Source: an archaeon
Lineage (GTDB): Archaea > Nanobdellota > Nanobdellia > Woesearchaeales > GW2011-AR9
DNA length: 64,000 nucleotides
Assembly (NCBI GenBank): GCA_018697095.1
Contig: JABHSG010000004.1
Coordinates: forward strand, 124,001-188,000
Reading direction: 5' to 3'
Within the stretch, counting starts at the first letter, position 1; every line of letters begins with the position of its first letter. The notes under the pieces were generated by a model that was given only the letters and a program-made list of their open reading frames with translations, was not told the DNA's origin and did not search any database. Shown piece by piece: positions 16,492 to 25,134 of the stretch. A program made the translations under genes and the position numbers.

Positions 16492-17367
16492 ATGGCAAAA
16501 AACAAAACATTCAGCAAACTAATAACCTTACTACTAGTTTCAACACTAACTATTCTTTTTATGGCATCTTCTGTATTTGCTCAAACTTCTTGTATTGATA
16601 CAAATACTCTAGCGCAAGATCAAACTGCAAAAATAGAAATTTGTGAACTTAATGATTGTAATGATTATGACATTGAGATTACCGATATGGGTCACGACGC
16701 TCAGATAAAATCAAGTTATGTTTCATTAATGATTAATCATGAAAACATAGAAAATGTTCACAAAACAGATACAATTAAACTTGAAGAAGGTGAAATTTTA
16801 ACCATTGAAGAAGTAGTAGTTCAAAACTATGCTGGCGGCGAAAAAAGAGTCTGGTTTTGTATTAATGATAAAGCAGGAATAATTATTGAAGACAACGTAG
16901 AAGATTTAGAAGAAGAGATCATAATAAAAGGCAAAGTGATTCCAACTATTACAACAACTTCTTCAGTTAGAACCCAAAACTTAGATAACAAAAATACAAT
17001 AATTGACTTAGAAACAACTCCAATTGTCAATGAAGAAGAGTACCAAGAAATAACCAAATGTAATGGTTGTGAAATAGAAGGAGAATGTCTTTCTTATGGC
17101 ACTAGACTTTTAGAAGAAGATAAGCCAATGTACTGCGCAGATGATGGAAGTATCAGTAATCAACAAGAAACCTTAGACTCATGTCAAGCAAATCACGAAT
17201 GTGAAAGTAACAATTGTGTTCAAGGCTATTGTGCAAACATAGATAGTATAGAAGAAGAACTAAAAGACTTTTCAGTTTTCAAAAAGGCTTACAGGCTTTT
17301 CAAGACTTACTGTACAGGCGATTGGGGAACTTGCATAGCTCAAGCAAAACAACTTCTCTCAGAATAA
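16492..17367 (+). CDS. secreted Cys-rich protein, 291 aa
   Basis: A signal peptide (LITLLLVSTLTILFMASSVFAQT) leads a ~150-residue acidic beta-rich domain. Then comes a Thr-rich linker, then a Cys-rich module with C-x2-C (CNGCEIEGEC) and the C-x4-C-x4-C-x4-C run of NHECESNNCVQGYC, a short disulfide motif often repeated in secreted archaeal proteins. A C-terminal helix carries two more cysteines. It follows the membrane regulator by 37 nt and may be co-transcribed. Function unknown. Confidence 0.7.
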   Translation: MAKNKTFSKLITLLLVSTLTILFMASSVFAQTSCIDTNTLAQDQTAKIEICELNDCNDYDIEITDMGHDAQIKSSYVSLMINHENIENVHKTDTIKLEEGEILTIEEVVVQNYAGGEKRVWFCINDKAGIIIEDNVEDLEEEIIIKGKVIPTITTTSSVRTQNLDNKNTIIDLETTPIVNEEEYQEITKCNGCEIEGECLSYGTRLLEEDKPMYCADDGSISNQQETLDSCQANHECESNNCVQGYCANIDSIEEELKDFSVFKKAYRLFKTYCTGDWGTCIAQAKQLLSE

Positions 17368-17446
17368 ATAAGATTATAATTCTTGGGACTTACAAAATAC
17401 TGAAAAAAGCAAAAATTTATAAAAAAGTAAGCCCTAACGTAACTAT

Positions 17447-18310
17447 ATGCAAATTATCAAAAAAAACAACCTTTTCTACCTCAAACACTCTTTTCGTAAA
17501 TATGGGAAAGTAAAAACTAAACAAAAATACCTTGGAAAAGATGTCCCAAAAAATATTGAACAGGTAAAAGAAGAATTATTTCGTGAATGTTTGCAAGAAG
17601 AACTTTTCAAGAAATTAAAAGACATTCAAAAAAACTTCAAAAAAGAATGGAAAAATTATCCAGAGTCTATTAAAAAAAAAATACTACTAGATCTTGCAAT
17701 TAATTTTACTTATAATACTAATGCAATTGAGGGATCAACTATCTCTTTTGAAGAAACACAAGAATTAGTTAAACATAAAATTGCACCAAACAAACCATTA
17801 AGTGAAGTTCAAGAAACAGTCTCTCATATAGATACTTTTTTTGCAGCACTTCAATCAAAATCACTAATTACAACAAGATTATTATGTGAATGGAATAAAG
17901 GCCTTTTTTTTCAAACAAAGTCAGACATAGCTGGATTATTAAGGGAATATCATGTAAGAGTAGCGGATTATATAGCGCCAGATTGGCAAGACGTTAAAAA
18001 AATGATGAAAAATTTTACTCATTGGATTGAACAAAACCAAAAAATAATGCAGCCAGTGGAGTTCGCTGCACGCGCCCACTACAAATTTGAAAAAATCCAT
18101 CCTTTTGGAGATGGAAATGGAAGAGTAGGAAGGCTCATTATTGCCAAAATTCTAAAACAATCTAAATATCCTATTCTTACAATAAATTACAAAAACAGGC
18201 AATCCTACTATAAAGCATTACAAAAAGATGAAAACAAATTTGTTCAATATTTTCTAAGAAGATACATATCACAATTCAAAAGACATCTAAATAAGCAAAC
18301 CAAAGAATAA
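17447..18310 (+). CDS. Fic-domain AMP transferase, 287 aa
   Basis: Fic proteins transfer AMP or another nucleotide part to hydroxyl side chains. The catalytic loop IHPFGDGNGRVGR (about residues 217-229) matches H-P-F-x-D-G-N-G-R-x-x-R with the essential His. Upstream, TNAIEG (91-96) matches the inhibitory helix (S/T)-x3-E-(G/N) placed N-terminal to the core, making this a class II, self-inhibited type. The first ~35 residues (YLKHSFRKYGKVKTKQKYLG) are a basic extension. There is no antitoxin gene next to it. A TTTATAAA box lies 30 nt upstream. Confidence 0.9.
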   Translation: MQIIKKNNLFYLKHSFRKYGKVKTKQKYLGKDVPKNIEQVKEELFRECLQEELFKKLKDIQKNFKKEWKNYPESIKKKILLDLAINFTYNTNAIEGSTISFEETQELVKHKIAPNKPLSEVQETVSHIDTFFAALQSKSLITTRLLCEWNKGLFFQTKSDIAGLLREYHVRVADYIAPDWQDVKKMMKNFTHWIEQNQKIMQPVEFAARAHYKFEKIHPFGDGNGRVGRLIIAKILKQSKYPILTINYKNRQSYYKALQKDENKFVQYFLRRYISQFKRHLNKQTKE

Positions 18311-18359
18311 ACTAAAACAATAAAAAAAAGAAAATAAAAATTAATAATATTCTACAAAT

Positions 18360-18566
18360 CTATTTGCTTAGTTTCCAAGCTTCGTAAAGCGCGGATAGAC
18401 CAACTAAGATGTATACAATTCTTGAAATCACAGGTGCCCAACTATCAAAGATTGCGCTAACTAAGTTCCAGTTAAAAATTCCAATTAATCCCCAATTAAG
18501 AGCTCCTACAAGCACAAGAATTTTTGTTGCCCAATCATATCCACATACACTTCCTTTTTTTGCCAT
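18360..18566 (-). CDS. DUF378 family membrane protein, 68 aa
   Basis: Two membrane helices with the family core ILVLVGALNWGLIGIFNWNLV and RIVYILVGLSALYEAWKL. DUF378 proteins are small two-helix proteins of unknown role in bacteria and archaea. A GAGGT ribosome site lies 8 nt before the ATG, and the leader contains a possible pseudoknot, so expression may be controlled after transcription. Confidence 0.88.
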   Translation of the reverse strand: MAKKGSVCGYDWATKILVLVGALNWGLIGIFNWNLVSAIFDSWAPVISRIVYILVGLSALYEAWKLSK

Positions 18567-18609
18567 TTTTTTATACCTCTTTTTATTTAATCAAAATAAT
18601 TTTTAGAAA

Positions 18610-18636
18610 TGGCAAAGGAGTACCTATTGCCACTCC
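18610..18636 (-). promoter_or_regulatory. possible pseudoknot in the DUF378 leader
   Basis: Two interleaved inverted repeats, TGGCAA/TTGCCA (18610-18615 with 18627-18632) and GGAG/CTCC (18617-18620 with 18633-18636), can form an H-type pseudoknot. In the minus-strand message they fall 45-70 nt before the DUF378 start, ahead of its ribosome site. Confidence 0.3.
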
Positions 18637-18743
18637 CCAACAAAATATAGCTCTTAATCTCTTTTAAAGAATCCTGACTACTTTCAAATACTCACTGAAT
18701 GTAAAATATGCTGCAAACAATAGTTTAAACCCAAAAAGTACTA

Positions 18744-18760
18744 TTCACACAGTTAATCCA
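18744..18760 (+). promoter_or_regulatory. 17-nt element shared with the SOD upstream region
   Basis: TTCACACAGTTAATCCA lies 106 nt before the peroxiredoxin start and matches the element at 21778-21794, before superoxide dismutase, at 16 of 17 positions. It is a candidate operator for an oxidative-stress regulator. Confidence 0.45.
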
Positions 18761-18849
18761 GACTTTTTCAGAAACACTATTAAACAAGTTCTGCCCAAAA
18801 AATAATTGTAGTAAATAGCTCATATTAATTCAAAATGGGGGTTTTTAAC

Positions 18850-19368
18850 ATGACAGATACAATTCTAAACACAAACTTTGACGTAAAGCGGCAAAGGTTT
18901 AGAAACCAAAATGGTTTCAAAAAAGCAGCAAACTTCAAACTTTTAGACAAAGACAACAAAGAGTTCGAATTAAACAAAATAACCAGTAAGTACACAATTG
19001 TCTATTTTTATCCAAGAGATAATACACCTGGTTGTACAATTGAAGCTAAAAATTTCACAGAAAAATTAACAGAATTCAATAAACTTGACACTACCATTTT
19101 TGGAATTTCTGGCGGCGATGAAAAATCTAAAACTAAGTTCTGTGAAAAACATCAATTAACCATTACTTTATTGAGCGATCCAGATTTCAAAGTTGCAGAA
19201 AGCTACAATTCCTATGGACAAAAAATGTTTATGGGACGAACTTTTCTTGGAATCAAAAGAAACACATTCCTATTAAACCAAGACAAAGAAATAATAAAAG
19301 TCTACGAAAAAGTGTCACCTAAAAAACACATTGATCAATTACTTAGTGATATTAAGGAGATGGAATAA
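18850..19368 (+). CDS. peroxiredoxin, BCP/PrxQ-like, 172 aa
   Basis: A thiol peroxidase with the active site YFYPRDNTPGCTIEAKNF (peroxidatic Cys about residue 62, with the conserved Pro-x3-Thr-x2-Cys). The PrxQ resolving Cys five residues later is absent (Lys there); another Cys at about 98 could serve, or the enzyme is 1-Cys. The C-terminal part keeps FGISGGDEKSKTKF and LLSDPDFKVAESY. GGGGGT 7 nt upstream favours the ATG at 18850 over one at 18835. It overlaps no gene but abuts the nitroreductase gene (TAA then ATG), so they form an operon. Confidence 0.85.
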   Translation: MTDTILNTNFDVKRQRFRNQNGFKKAANFKLLDKDNKEFELNKITSKYTIVYFYPRDNTPGCTIEAKNFTEKLTEFNKLDTTIFGISGGDEKSKTKFCEKHQLTITLLSDPDFKVAESYNSYGQKMFMGRTFLGIKRNTFLLNQDKEIIKVYEKVSPKKHIDQLLSDIKEME

Positions 19369-19977
19369 ATGAAAAAAATTAACCAAAGGCAAGTAGAATT
19401 TGATTGCGAAGATATTTTCCCAAAACGTTGGTCACCACGTTCACTATCTCCAGAAGTTACAAAAGAAGATTTAATGAAATGTTTTGAAGCAGCAAGATGG
19501 GCACCATCCTCTTACAACGGTCAACCATGGAGGTTTGTCTATGCAATTAATAGGACTCCTGCTTGGGATATCTTAAAACAAATTCCTAATGAATTTAATC
19601 AAAAGTGGGCACTTAATGCTGGAGCATTAGTTCTAACAGTTTCTAGAAAAACTTTCGCTTACAAAAACAAACCGAACATACATTACGCTCATGACACAGG
19701 AGCTGCTTGGATGAGTTTTGCTTTGCAAGCAGAGATGCAAGGGTTATACACTCATGCAATGGCGGGAATCGAATACGAAAAAGCCAAAGAACTTCTAAAA
19801 ATCCCAGAAGATTATGAGGTACTTGCTATGTTTGCCGTAGGTAAAATGGGTAGCAAAGACAGTCTTCCACAAGATTTAAAGGACAAAGAAGCACCTAGTC
19901 AAAGAAAGCCAGTTTCTGAGTTTACTTTTGAAGGAGTTTTCCAAGCCGACAAACCTGAAGAAAAAAAAGACGAATAG
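19369..19977 (+). CDS. nitroreductase-family flavoprotein, 202 aa
   Basis: An FMN-dependent NAD(P)H oxidoreductase. Family marks are FPKRWSPRSLSPE, AARWAPSSYNGQPWRFVYA (phosphate and flavin binding), a long central helix ALQAEMQGLYTHAMAGIEYEKA and PEDYEVLAMFAVGK. The physiological substrate is not clear; quinones or nitro compounds are typical. It begins right at the end of the peroxiredoxin gene with AAGGAG as ribosome site, so the two are co-transcribed and a redox-defence role is likely. Confidence 0.88.
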   Translation: MKKINQRQVEFDCEDIFPKRWSPRSLSPEVTKEDLMKCFEAARWAPSSYNGQPWRFVYAINRTPAWDILKQIPNEFNQKWALNAGALVLTVSRKTFAYKNKPNIHYAHDTGAAWMSFALQAEMQGLYTHAMAGIEYEKAKELLKIPEDYEVLAMFAVGKMGSKDSLPQDLKDKEAPSQRKPVSEFTFEGVFQADKPEEKKDE

Positions 19978-20030
19978 AAATCAAACAAATTAACAATAAA
20001 ACTAATACAAACAAATGGAGATAAAATAAA

Positions 20031-20630
20031 ATGAAAGAATGTTGTGAAGAACAAAGTTATATGTCAGCCGCAAAAGTAGGTCAGCCAGCACCAAATTTTG
20101 ATGCGCAAGCTTTCCATGAAGGACAAATCAAAAACATCAAACTAAGTGACTATAAAGGAAAATGGGTAGTACTGTTTTTTTACCCAGCAGACTTCACTTT
20201 TGTTTGCCCAACTGAACTTGGAGAAATGGCTGACAATTACGCTAAACTCCAAGAAATGAATGTTGAAGTAATTTCAGTTTCAACAGACACTGCTTTTGTA
20301 CACAAAGCTTGGCATGATGCAACCCCTACGATTGCTAAAATTAAGTTTCCAATGCTTTCAGATCAAACAATGAAAGTTTGTATGGACTACGGAACTTTGA
20401 TTTACAGTGAAGGATTAAGCCTTAGAGGAACTTTCATTATTGATCCTGACGGAATTCTAAAAACTGCTGAAATTAACGATAACAGTATTGGTAGATCCAG
20501 CGAAGAAATTATCCGTAAAATTCAAGCAGCACAATACGTTGCAGCGAATGGCGCAGAAGTTTGCCCAATGAATTGGAAACCAGGTGAATCAACTCTTAAA
20601 CCAGGCCTTGACCTTGTTGGTAAATTATAG
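20031..20630 (+). CDS. typical 2-Cys peroxiredoxin (AhpC/Prx1 type), 199 aa
   Basis: It reduces peroxides using thioredoxin-type electron donors. The peroxidatic Cys is in YPADFTFVCPTELGEMAD (about residue 59) and the resolving Cys in GAEVCPMNW (about 178), so a head-to-tail dimer with inter-subunit disulfides is expected. The N terminus carries an unusual pair of cysteines (MKECCEEQ). It follows the nitroreductase by 53 nt with GGAG 8 nt upstream, and forms part of the oxidative-stress block. A T-rich tract follows. Confidence 0.93.
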   Translation: MKECCEEQSYMSAAKVGQPAPNFDAQAFHEGQIKNIKLSDYKGKWVVLFFYPADFTFVCPTELGEMADNYAKLQEMNVEVISVSTDTAFVHKAWHDATPTIAKIKFPMLSDQTMKVCMDYGTLIYSEGLSLRGTFIIDPDGILKTAEINDNSIGRSSEEIIRKIQAAQYVAANGAEVCPMNWKPGESTLKPGLDLVGKL

Positions 20631-20637
20631 ATAAACT

Positions 20638-20660
20638 ATTATTTTTATTTTATTTTTTTC
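20638..20660 (+). terminator. T-rich terminator after the peroxiredoxin block
   Basis: A run of T tracts (TTATTTTTATTTTATTTTTTT) begins 8 nt after the stop codon and has no strong hairpin, as expected for archaeal oligo-T termination. Confidence 0.45.
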
Positions 20661-20663
20661 AAT

Positions 20664-21719
20664 TCAATCACTAGCAGCAAGATATAATGCTTCTCGCTCA
20701 TTCAATTGTTCTACTACGGTATCAATGAATCCTCTGAACCCCTCTGGTTGAGGTTTAGCTCCAGCATAAGCCAAAAAGTGCAAGCCATAGAGCATACTAA
20801 TCATTTCACCAAGTGGTAAAGAACCTTCAGGTAAGTCAGAGCCTGATAAATATCCTCTTTCTTTTTGATTAAAAAACTCAAGTAATCCTCTCCCATGTTC
20901 CTCTAAATCAACTTCTCCAGCACTAAGCAAAACATCATATTCTGGTGAACTTGAACCAATGTACATCCTTGAAATTTGCTGAGTCAAACTAACACCCTCG
21001 TTTAAACCACTATATTGTGTTTCTCTTCTTTCAAGTTCTTCAATAACTAAAGAAAGCTCATCACCACTAGGGACATAATTACCTAATCCTTCCAGTTCTA
21101 CTTTTGCAGATCCAAAAATAATACTTAAACATAAAAGATCACCAAGGCCAGAATTTGAAAAAAAAACATCAAACAAATCACTATCTTCAATATAACTGAT
21201 TTTTCCATCGCGAATTGGTCCATAATCTAATACATTACCTTCATATAACCTCAAAACTGATTGAATTAATTCAGGATCTTGAGAAGAAAAATCCCTATCG
21301 CCTTTTGTACAAAAAAGTTTAACTCCATAACGCTGGTTTGGATTCAAATCATCTAAATATCCACCAATCACTTCTAATCCCCCTAACCAGTTTTCGTCAT
21401 CTTCACTTAGGCCTCTATATCTTATATCAGATTCAAAAAGTTCAAGGTATTTTTTAGAAGCCTTTACTGGTTCACGAACATCAAACCCTAGTGGCAAGTA
21501 AACAACATTGCCTTCAATATCTCTTGCTTCAACTACAGCAAATTCTAAATCAAAATCATCAAGTAATAAGTTATGTGATTCAAAATCTCCATTCAAATTG
21601 TTAAAATAAAAACGCATTGATTTAGCTTCACTAATCACTTTATTTTTTTCATCACCAGTATCATCAGTATCAGTAACACCATAAATTAAATGAACCATTG
21701 CTTCAAACGAATCTATCAT
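20664..21719 (-). CDS. hypothetical acidic protein, 351 aa
   Basis: I do not recognise this protein. It is soluble, acidic, with no signal peptide or membrane segment. The first ~110 residues are strand-rich (MRFYFNNLNGDFES, LEFAVVEARDIEGNVVYLPLGF), the rest helical. It sits between the peroxiredoxin and SOD genes but on the other strand, and so shares the promoter spacer with SOD. Confidence 0.65.
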   Translation of the reverse strand: MIDSFEAMVHLIYGVTDTDDTGDEKNKVISEAKSMRFYFNNLNGDFESHNLLLDDFDLEFAVVEARDIEGNVVYLPLGFDVREPVKASKKYLELFESDIRYRGLSEDDENWLGGLEVIGGYLDDLNPNQRYGVKLFCTKGDRDFSSQDPELIQSVLRLYEGNVLDYGPIRDGKISYIEDSDLFDVFFSNSGLGDLLCLSIIFGSAKVELEGLGNYVPSGDELSLVIEELERRETQYSGLNEGVSLTQQISRMYIGSSSPEYDVLLSAGEVDLEEHGRGLLEFFNQKERGYLSGSDLPEGSLPLGEMISMLYGLHFLAYAGAKPQPEGFRGFIDTVVEQLNEREALYLAASD

Positions 21720-21777
21720 TAACTGCTAAAATCTATCCTACAATAAAAAATAAAGCCAAAAATAACTAAAAATCAAC

Positions 21778-21794
21778 TTCACACAGTTAATTCA
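21778..21794 (+). promoter_or_regulatory. 17-nt element shared with the peroxiredoxin upstream region
   Basis: TTCACACAGTTAATTCA lies 125 nt before the SOD start and differs from the element at 18744 by one base. The flanks differ, so the match is not a larger duplication. Confidence 0.45.
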
Positions 21795-21902
21795 AATAAA
21801 AATTAATTTACAATTCCCAAAGCTTTTATACCATAAAATTTCGAAGTAATAATAGATAATTCTAAAAAATAACAAGCAAAATACAAAACGAGGTTAACAA
21901 AA

Positions 21903-22523
21903 ATGACACATGAATTTACATTACCAAAATTACCTTACGCTTACGACGCACTTGAACCATTCTACGATAAACAAACTGTAGAAATTCATCATGACAAACA
22001 TCATGCAGGTTACGTTAAAGGACTTAACAATGCTCTAAAACAACTTGCGGCAGCACGTGAATCAGGAGATTACAAATTAATCAAACATTGGAACCGTGAA
22101 CAAGCTTTTCATGGTGCAGGTCACCTTTTACATACAATGTTTTGGGAAAACATGCGCCCAGGCAAAGAAGATAACAAAGCTACTGGATCTTTACTAGAGA
22201 ACATCGAAAAACACTTTGGTTCATGGGAAGCTTTCACAAGTCAATTTAAAGCAGCAACTGCTGCTGTTGAAGGAAGTGGTTGGGGAGTTCTAGCAGCTTG
22301 TCCACACGGTTCTTTGCACATCTTCGCAGTTGAGAACCATCAAAAAGTTTGGGTACAAGGTTTACGTCCAATTATGGTTTGCGACGTTTGGGAACATGCT
22401 TATTATCTGAAGTACCAAAACCGTAGAGGCGAATGGATTGACAACTTCATGAAAATTGTAAACTGGGATAAAGTGCAAGAACTTTATGATTGCAAGAAAG
22501 AAGAGCAGTGTAAAGAAGAATAA
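21903..22523 (+). CDS. sod: Fe/Mn superoxide dismutase, 206 aa
   Basis: It dismutates superoxide to peroxide and oxygen. The four metal ligands are visible: His29 in VEIHHDKHHAGYV, His77 in GHLLHTMFW, and Asp161 and His165 in CDVWEHAYYLKY. The second-sphere residue that is Gln in MnSOD falls in VENHQKV as His, the state seen in several archaeal iron or cambialistic enzymes. A GAGGT ribosome site lies 9 nt before the ATG. The peroxide it makes would be handled by the neighbouring peroxiredoxins. Confidence 0.95.
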   Translation: MTHEFTLPKLPYAYDALEPFYDKQTVEIHHDKHHAGYVKGLNNALKQLAAARESGDYKLIKHWNREQAFHGAGHLLHTMFWENMRPGKEDNKATGSLLENIEKHFGSWEAFTSQFKAATAAVEGSGWGVLAACPHGSLHIFAVENHQKVWVQGLRPIMVCDVWEHAYYLKYQNRRGEWIDNFMKIVNWDKVQELYDCKKEEQCKEE

Positions 22524-22527
22524 ATTA

Positions 22528-22549
22528 ATTTTTTATTTTTTTATTTTCT
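22528..22549 (+). terminator. T-rich terminator after SOD
   Basis: T tracts (TTTTTTATTTTTTTATTTT) start a few bases after the SOD stop and separate it from the convergent PIN-like gene. Confidence 0.45.
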
Positions 22550-22564
22550 ATCAGAATGTTTTTT

Positions 22565-23196
22565 TTAATCATACATACCAGTCATTGCATCATATTTACC
22601 AAAACCAACAACTTCAGTGACATTATTTTCACATACAATAGCTAAGTTAATTCTATCAAATGCTCTATGGCGTTTAAGTTGATAACCTAAAGAGATTAAG
22701 TCTCCATCACGTGTGAAAACTGTAGAATCAGTAGTTTTTGAATAACCAGCGGCAATTGCTAATAACCCCTATCAACAAGCGATGATGAATGCCATCTAAA
22801 AGAGTTGAACAAATCCATTGCATTTGAATAAACACCATGACCATCTTCTAAATCATCTGGGGTAACTAACTTAGCATTTCCTATCAATCCATTTAATGCA
22901 TCCATTAGAAGTCGATTTTTTTTAATTCTTGATTTCAAAGCTTTTTGATTCCCATTTCTTCTATTTTGGGACCTATCAATTTGCCCCCTTCTTTCAACAT
23001 ACCTGTCTCTATGTAAAACACAACTACCAATAAAAGATTTCAATTCAGCAGTAATTCCTTGTGTTAAAGCTAATTCAAAACTACTTAGTGATCTAATATG
23101 TTTGCAAACTTGCTTACTAAGTATTCCACTATCTTCTCTATCGCTTACAACATAACTAGTGTCTAGAAATAATGTGGCATCTTCAATCATAAACAC
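22565..23196 (-). pseudogene. PIN-like nuclease gene split by a frameshift
   Basis: The first frame (23196 to 22759) starts with LFLDTSYVVSDRE, a PIN-type strand with the first acidic residue, and has a later ITAELKSF. It stops at SSLVDRGY. Directly after, another frame continues as LLAIAAGYSKTTDSTVFTRDGDLISLGYQ, the expected D-x-x-(I/L)-x-A-A and T-R-D-x-D end of a PIN fold, to a TAA at 22565. Adding one G to the GGGG run at about 22769-22772 restores a single ~210-residue protein. It is either a real lesion or a homopolymer sequencing error. Confidence 0.7.
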
Positions 23197-23242
23197 TTCA
23201 AAAAAGAGTTTTTTTAAAAAGACTTAGCTCCTATAATCAAAA

Positions 23243-23845
23243 ATGCAAACAAAATCATTCAAATTCAAACCAATTCACTTACTTGCACTTCTAATTCCAA
23301 TAATAATTCTGCTCGCTTCATATAACGCAATCTATCATACAACTACTCTTACACCTAGCCAAGAACTCATAACCTCCTATGTTAACTCACCAAGTCAAGA
23401 GGAAGCACAAACTCTATTGGATCAAGAACCACTTACAATCACAGCTAATGAACTCTCACATTTAGATGACGTAGCCAAGCTTATGAGACTCCTTAACATA
23501 ATTCTAATTGCAAGCATCATAATAGTCACAATAAAAATATACAAACTTCACAAAAACAAGGATTACAAAACCATTAAACAACTCATAATCATAGGATCAT
23601 CCATAACTCTAATCCTCCTATTACTTTTCATTATAGCTACTCAAATAGATTTCACTCAAAGTTTCCAGGTTTTCCACAAACTTCTTTTCCCTCAAGGTAA
23701 TTACCAATTCCCAGAATCCAGTTACTTAATCACTAACCTAAGTGCAGAATTTTTCCAAAACTTAGCAATAAAAATAGGTATTACAGCAGCAATTCTCTCA
23801 ACAATAACTATTCTTACTACAATATTACTACCAAGAAAAGTATAA
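23243..23845 (+). CDS. DUF1461 integral membrane protein, 200 aa
   Basis: It has four hydrophobic helices (about residues 12-32, 82-102, 112-132, 175-195). The DUF1461/TIGR01906 features are present: NELSHLDDVAKLMRLLN after the first extracytoplasmic stretch, and FHKLLFPQGNYQFPESSYLI before the last helix. The family is widespread in bacteria and archaea and has no known function. Length is normal. Confidence 0.82.
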   Translation: MQTKSFKFKPIHLLALLIPIIILLASYNAIYHTTTLTPSQELITSYVNSPSQEEAQTLLDQEPLTITANELSHLDDVAKLMRLLNIILIASIIIVTIKIYKLHKNKDYKTIKQLIIIGSSITLILLLLFIIATQIDFTQSFQVFHKLLFPQGNYQFPESSYLITNLSAEFFQNLAIKIGITAAILSTITILTTILLPRKV

Positions 23846-23894
23846 TAATAAAAAATATTAAAAATGACTATTCTTCATCAGCGCGATGATATCT

Positions 23895-24941
23895 TTAAAC
23901 TTCTCTAGGGTCCCCTATAAATGAATGTATTACTGAAACTCCTCCAGTTCCTTCCAAACTAGGAACACTAAAAGAATCTCCAGCCATTTGTGGATCTTGT
24001 AACTTCAAAGTTTCATAAAGTTCAGGATCACCCTCTTGAATATGTCTATAAATATCTCTTAGATCAAAAGAACCAGCATGAGAACCAAGGTACCTTTCAA
24101 TTGCTCTTGCCAATCTTCCAGTATATGCAGAGTCATCCTTGCCTCCAATTAAAGTTTCATCAGCATACTTTGTGGCAGAGCTTGCTGTAAGAACAAGTGT
24201 TCCTTGTGGGATAGCAGATTTACCTTTTCCTTCTACAAAAACACCAGATTTGCATGCCTCAATAATAACTGCTTTTTTTCTTGCTCTAAGTTTATTAAGA
24301 CGTTTATACAACTCTTTTGGACTAAAAACTTTTTTACCAATTGATACTCCATGTGATCCACCGTGCCCATGAAAACTAAACAAAAAATAACTGTCAGTAA
24401 GTACTTCTGCTTGGAGCCTAGTTAATTCTTCTCTGACATTTTCTCTTGTCGCGCCAGCACCTGTAAGGCTTGTAACAATATAACCTCTTTGCCCAAGTAG
24501 GTCACTGAGTCTTTTTACATCACCTTCAGAAGCTCCAATGTTATCGCTACCAGCACCAACAAGTAGTGCATAATTCTTAGCTTCCCCTAAACTAACTCTG
24601 TACCCAACATCACAAAGTCTAACTCTATCATCCTCATGAAGCCTATACTGAATCTCAGGTTGAATCCTTCGACCATTTAATGTAGTTCCATTTTTACTTC
24701 TAAGGTCTTGAAGGTAAAAATTCCCAGCATTATCTTGAATAATTCCTGCATGATTGCCTGAAACTAGCTTACTCCCCTCGACAACAATTCTTGTTTCAAG
24801 TGAAGAATAAATTGCAGGAATTGGTCTATCAGAACGAAGCCATTCTCCTAGTGGTGAGTGACTTCTTCCAAGTTCAGTGTTCCCAGTAAGATTAATTACT
24901 TGATCTGTAAATTCTCTTCGTAAAGTCAGTTTATTAGTCAT
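23895..24941 (-). CDS. FHA domain fused to caspase-like protease, 348 aa
   Basis: The N-terminal FHA domain (about residues 20-115) has the core GR...VSGNHAGII...YLQDLRSKNGTTLNG that binds phosphothreonine peptides. The C-terminal ~220 residues are a C14 caspase/metacaspase p20-like domain: AKNYALLVGAGSDN, FLFSFHGHGG (catalytic His about 193) and KKAVIIEACKSGVF (catalytic Cys about 230). Both catalytic residues are intact. No membrane segment. The ATG at 24941 is preferred to a TTG seven codons upstream. It suggests a phospho-signal-controlled protease; no Ser/Thr kinase is visible here. Confidence 0.88.
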   Translation of the reverse strand: MTNKLTLRREFTDQVINLTGNTELGRSHSPLGEWLRSDRPIPAIYSSLETRIVVEGSKLVSGNHAGIIQDNAGNFYLQDLRSKNGTTLNGRRIQPEIQYRLHEDDRVRLCDVGYRVSLGEAKNYALLVGAGSDNIGASEGDVKRLSDLLGQRGYIVTSLTGAGATRENVREELTRLQAEVLTDSYFLFSFHGHGGSHGVSIGKKVFSPKELYKRLNKLRARKKAVIIEACKSGVFVEGKGKSAIPQGTLVLTASSATKYADETLIGGKDDSAYTGRLARAIERYLGSHAGSFDLRDIYRHIQEGDPELYETLKLQDPQMAGDSFSVPSLEGTGGVSVIHSFIGDPREV

Positions 24942-25134
24942 TTTATCACTCAATGGCTGCAAAAATAACTTGTTTTAAAAACCTTCATAAGCTAAAAATT
25001 CACTGGATTTTCAGACAAGCCATACTAGTTCAGAAAACCCAATCAACTTGCTTACTGTCTTTCTAATACCAAAAAACCCATATTCAATCGCCGAAACATT
25101 TTTAAGCAAAAACACGGCAAAGAAACTAAGGGGT

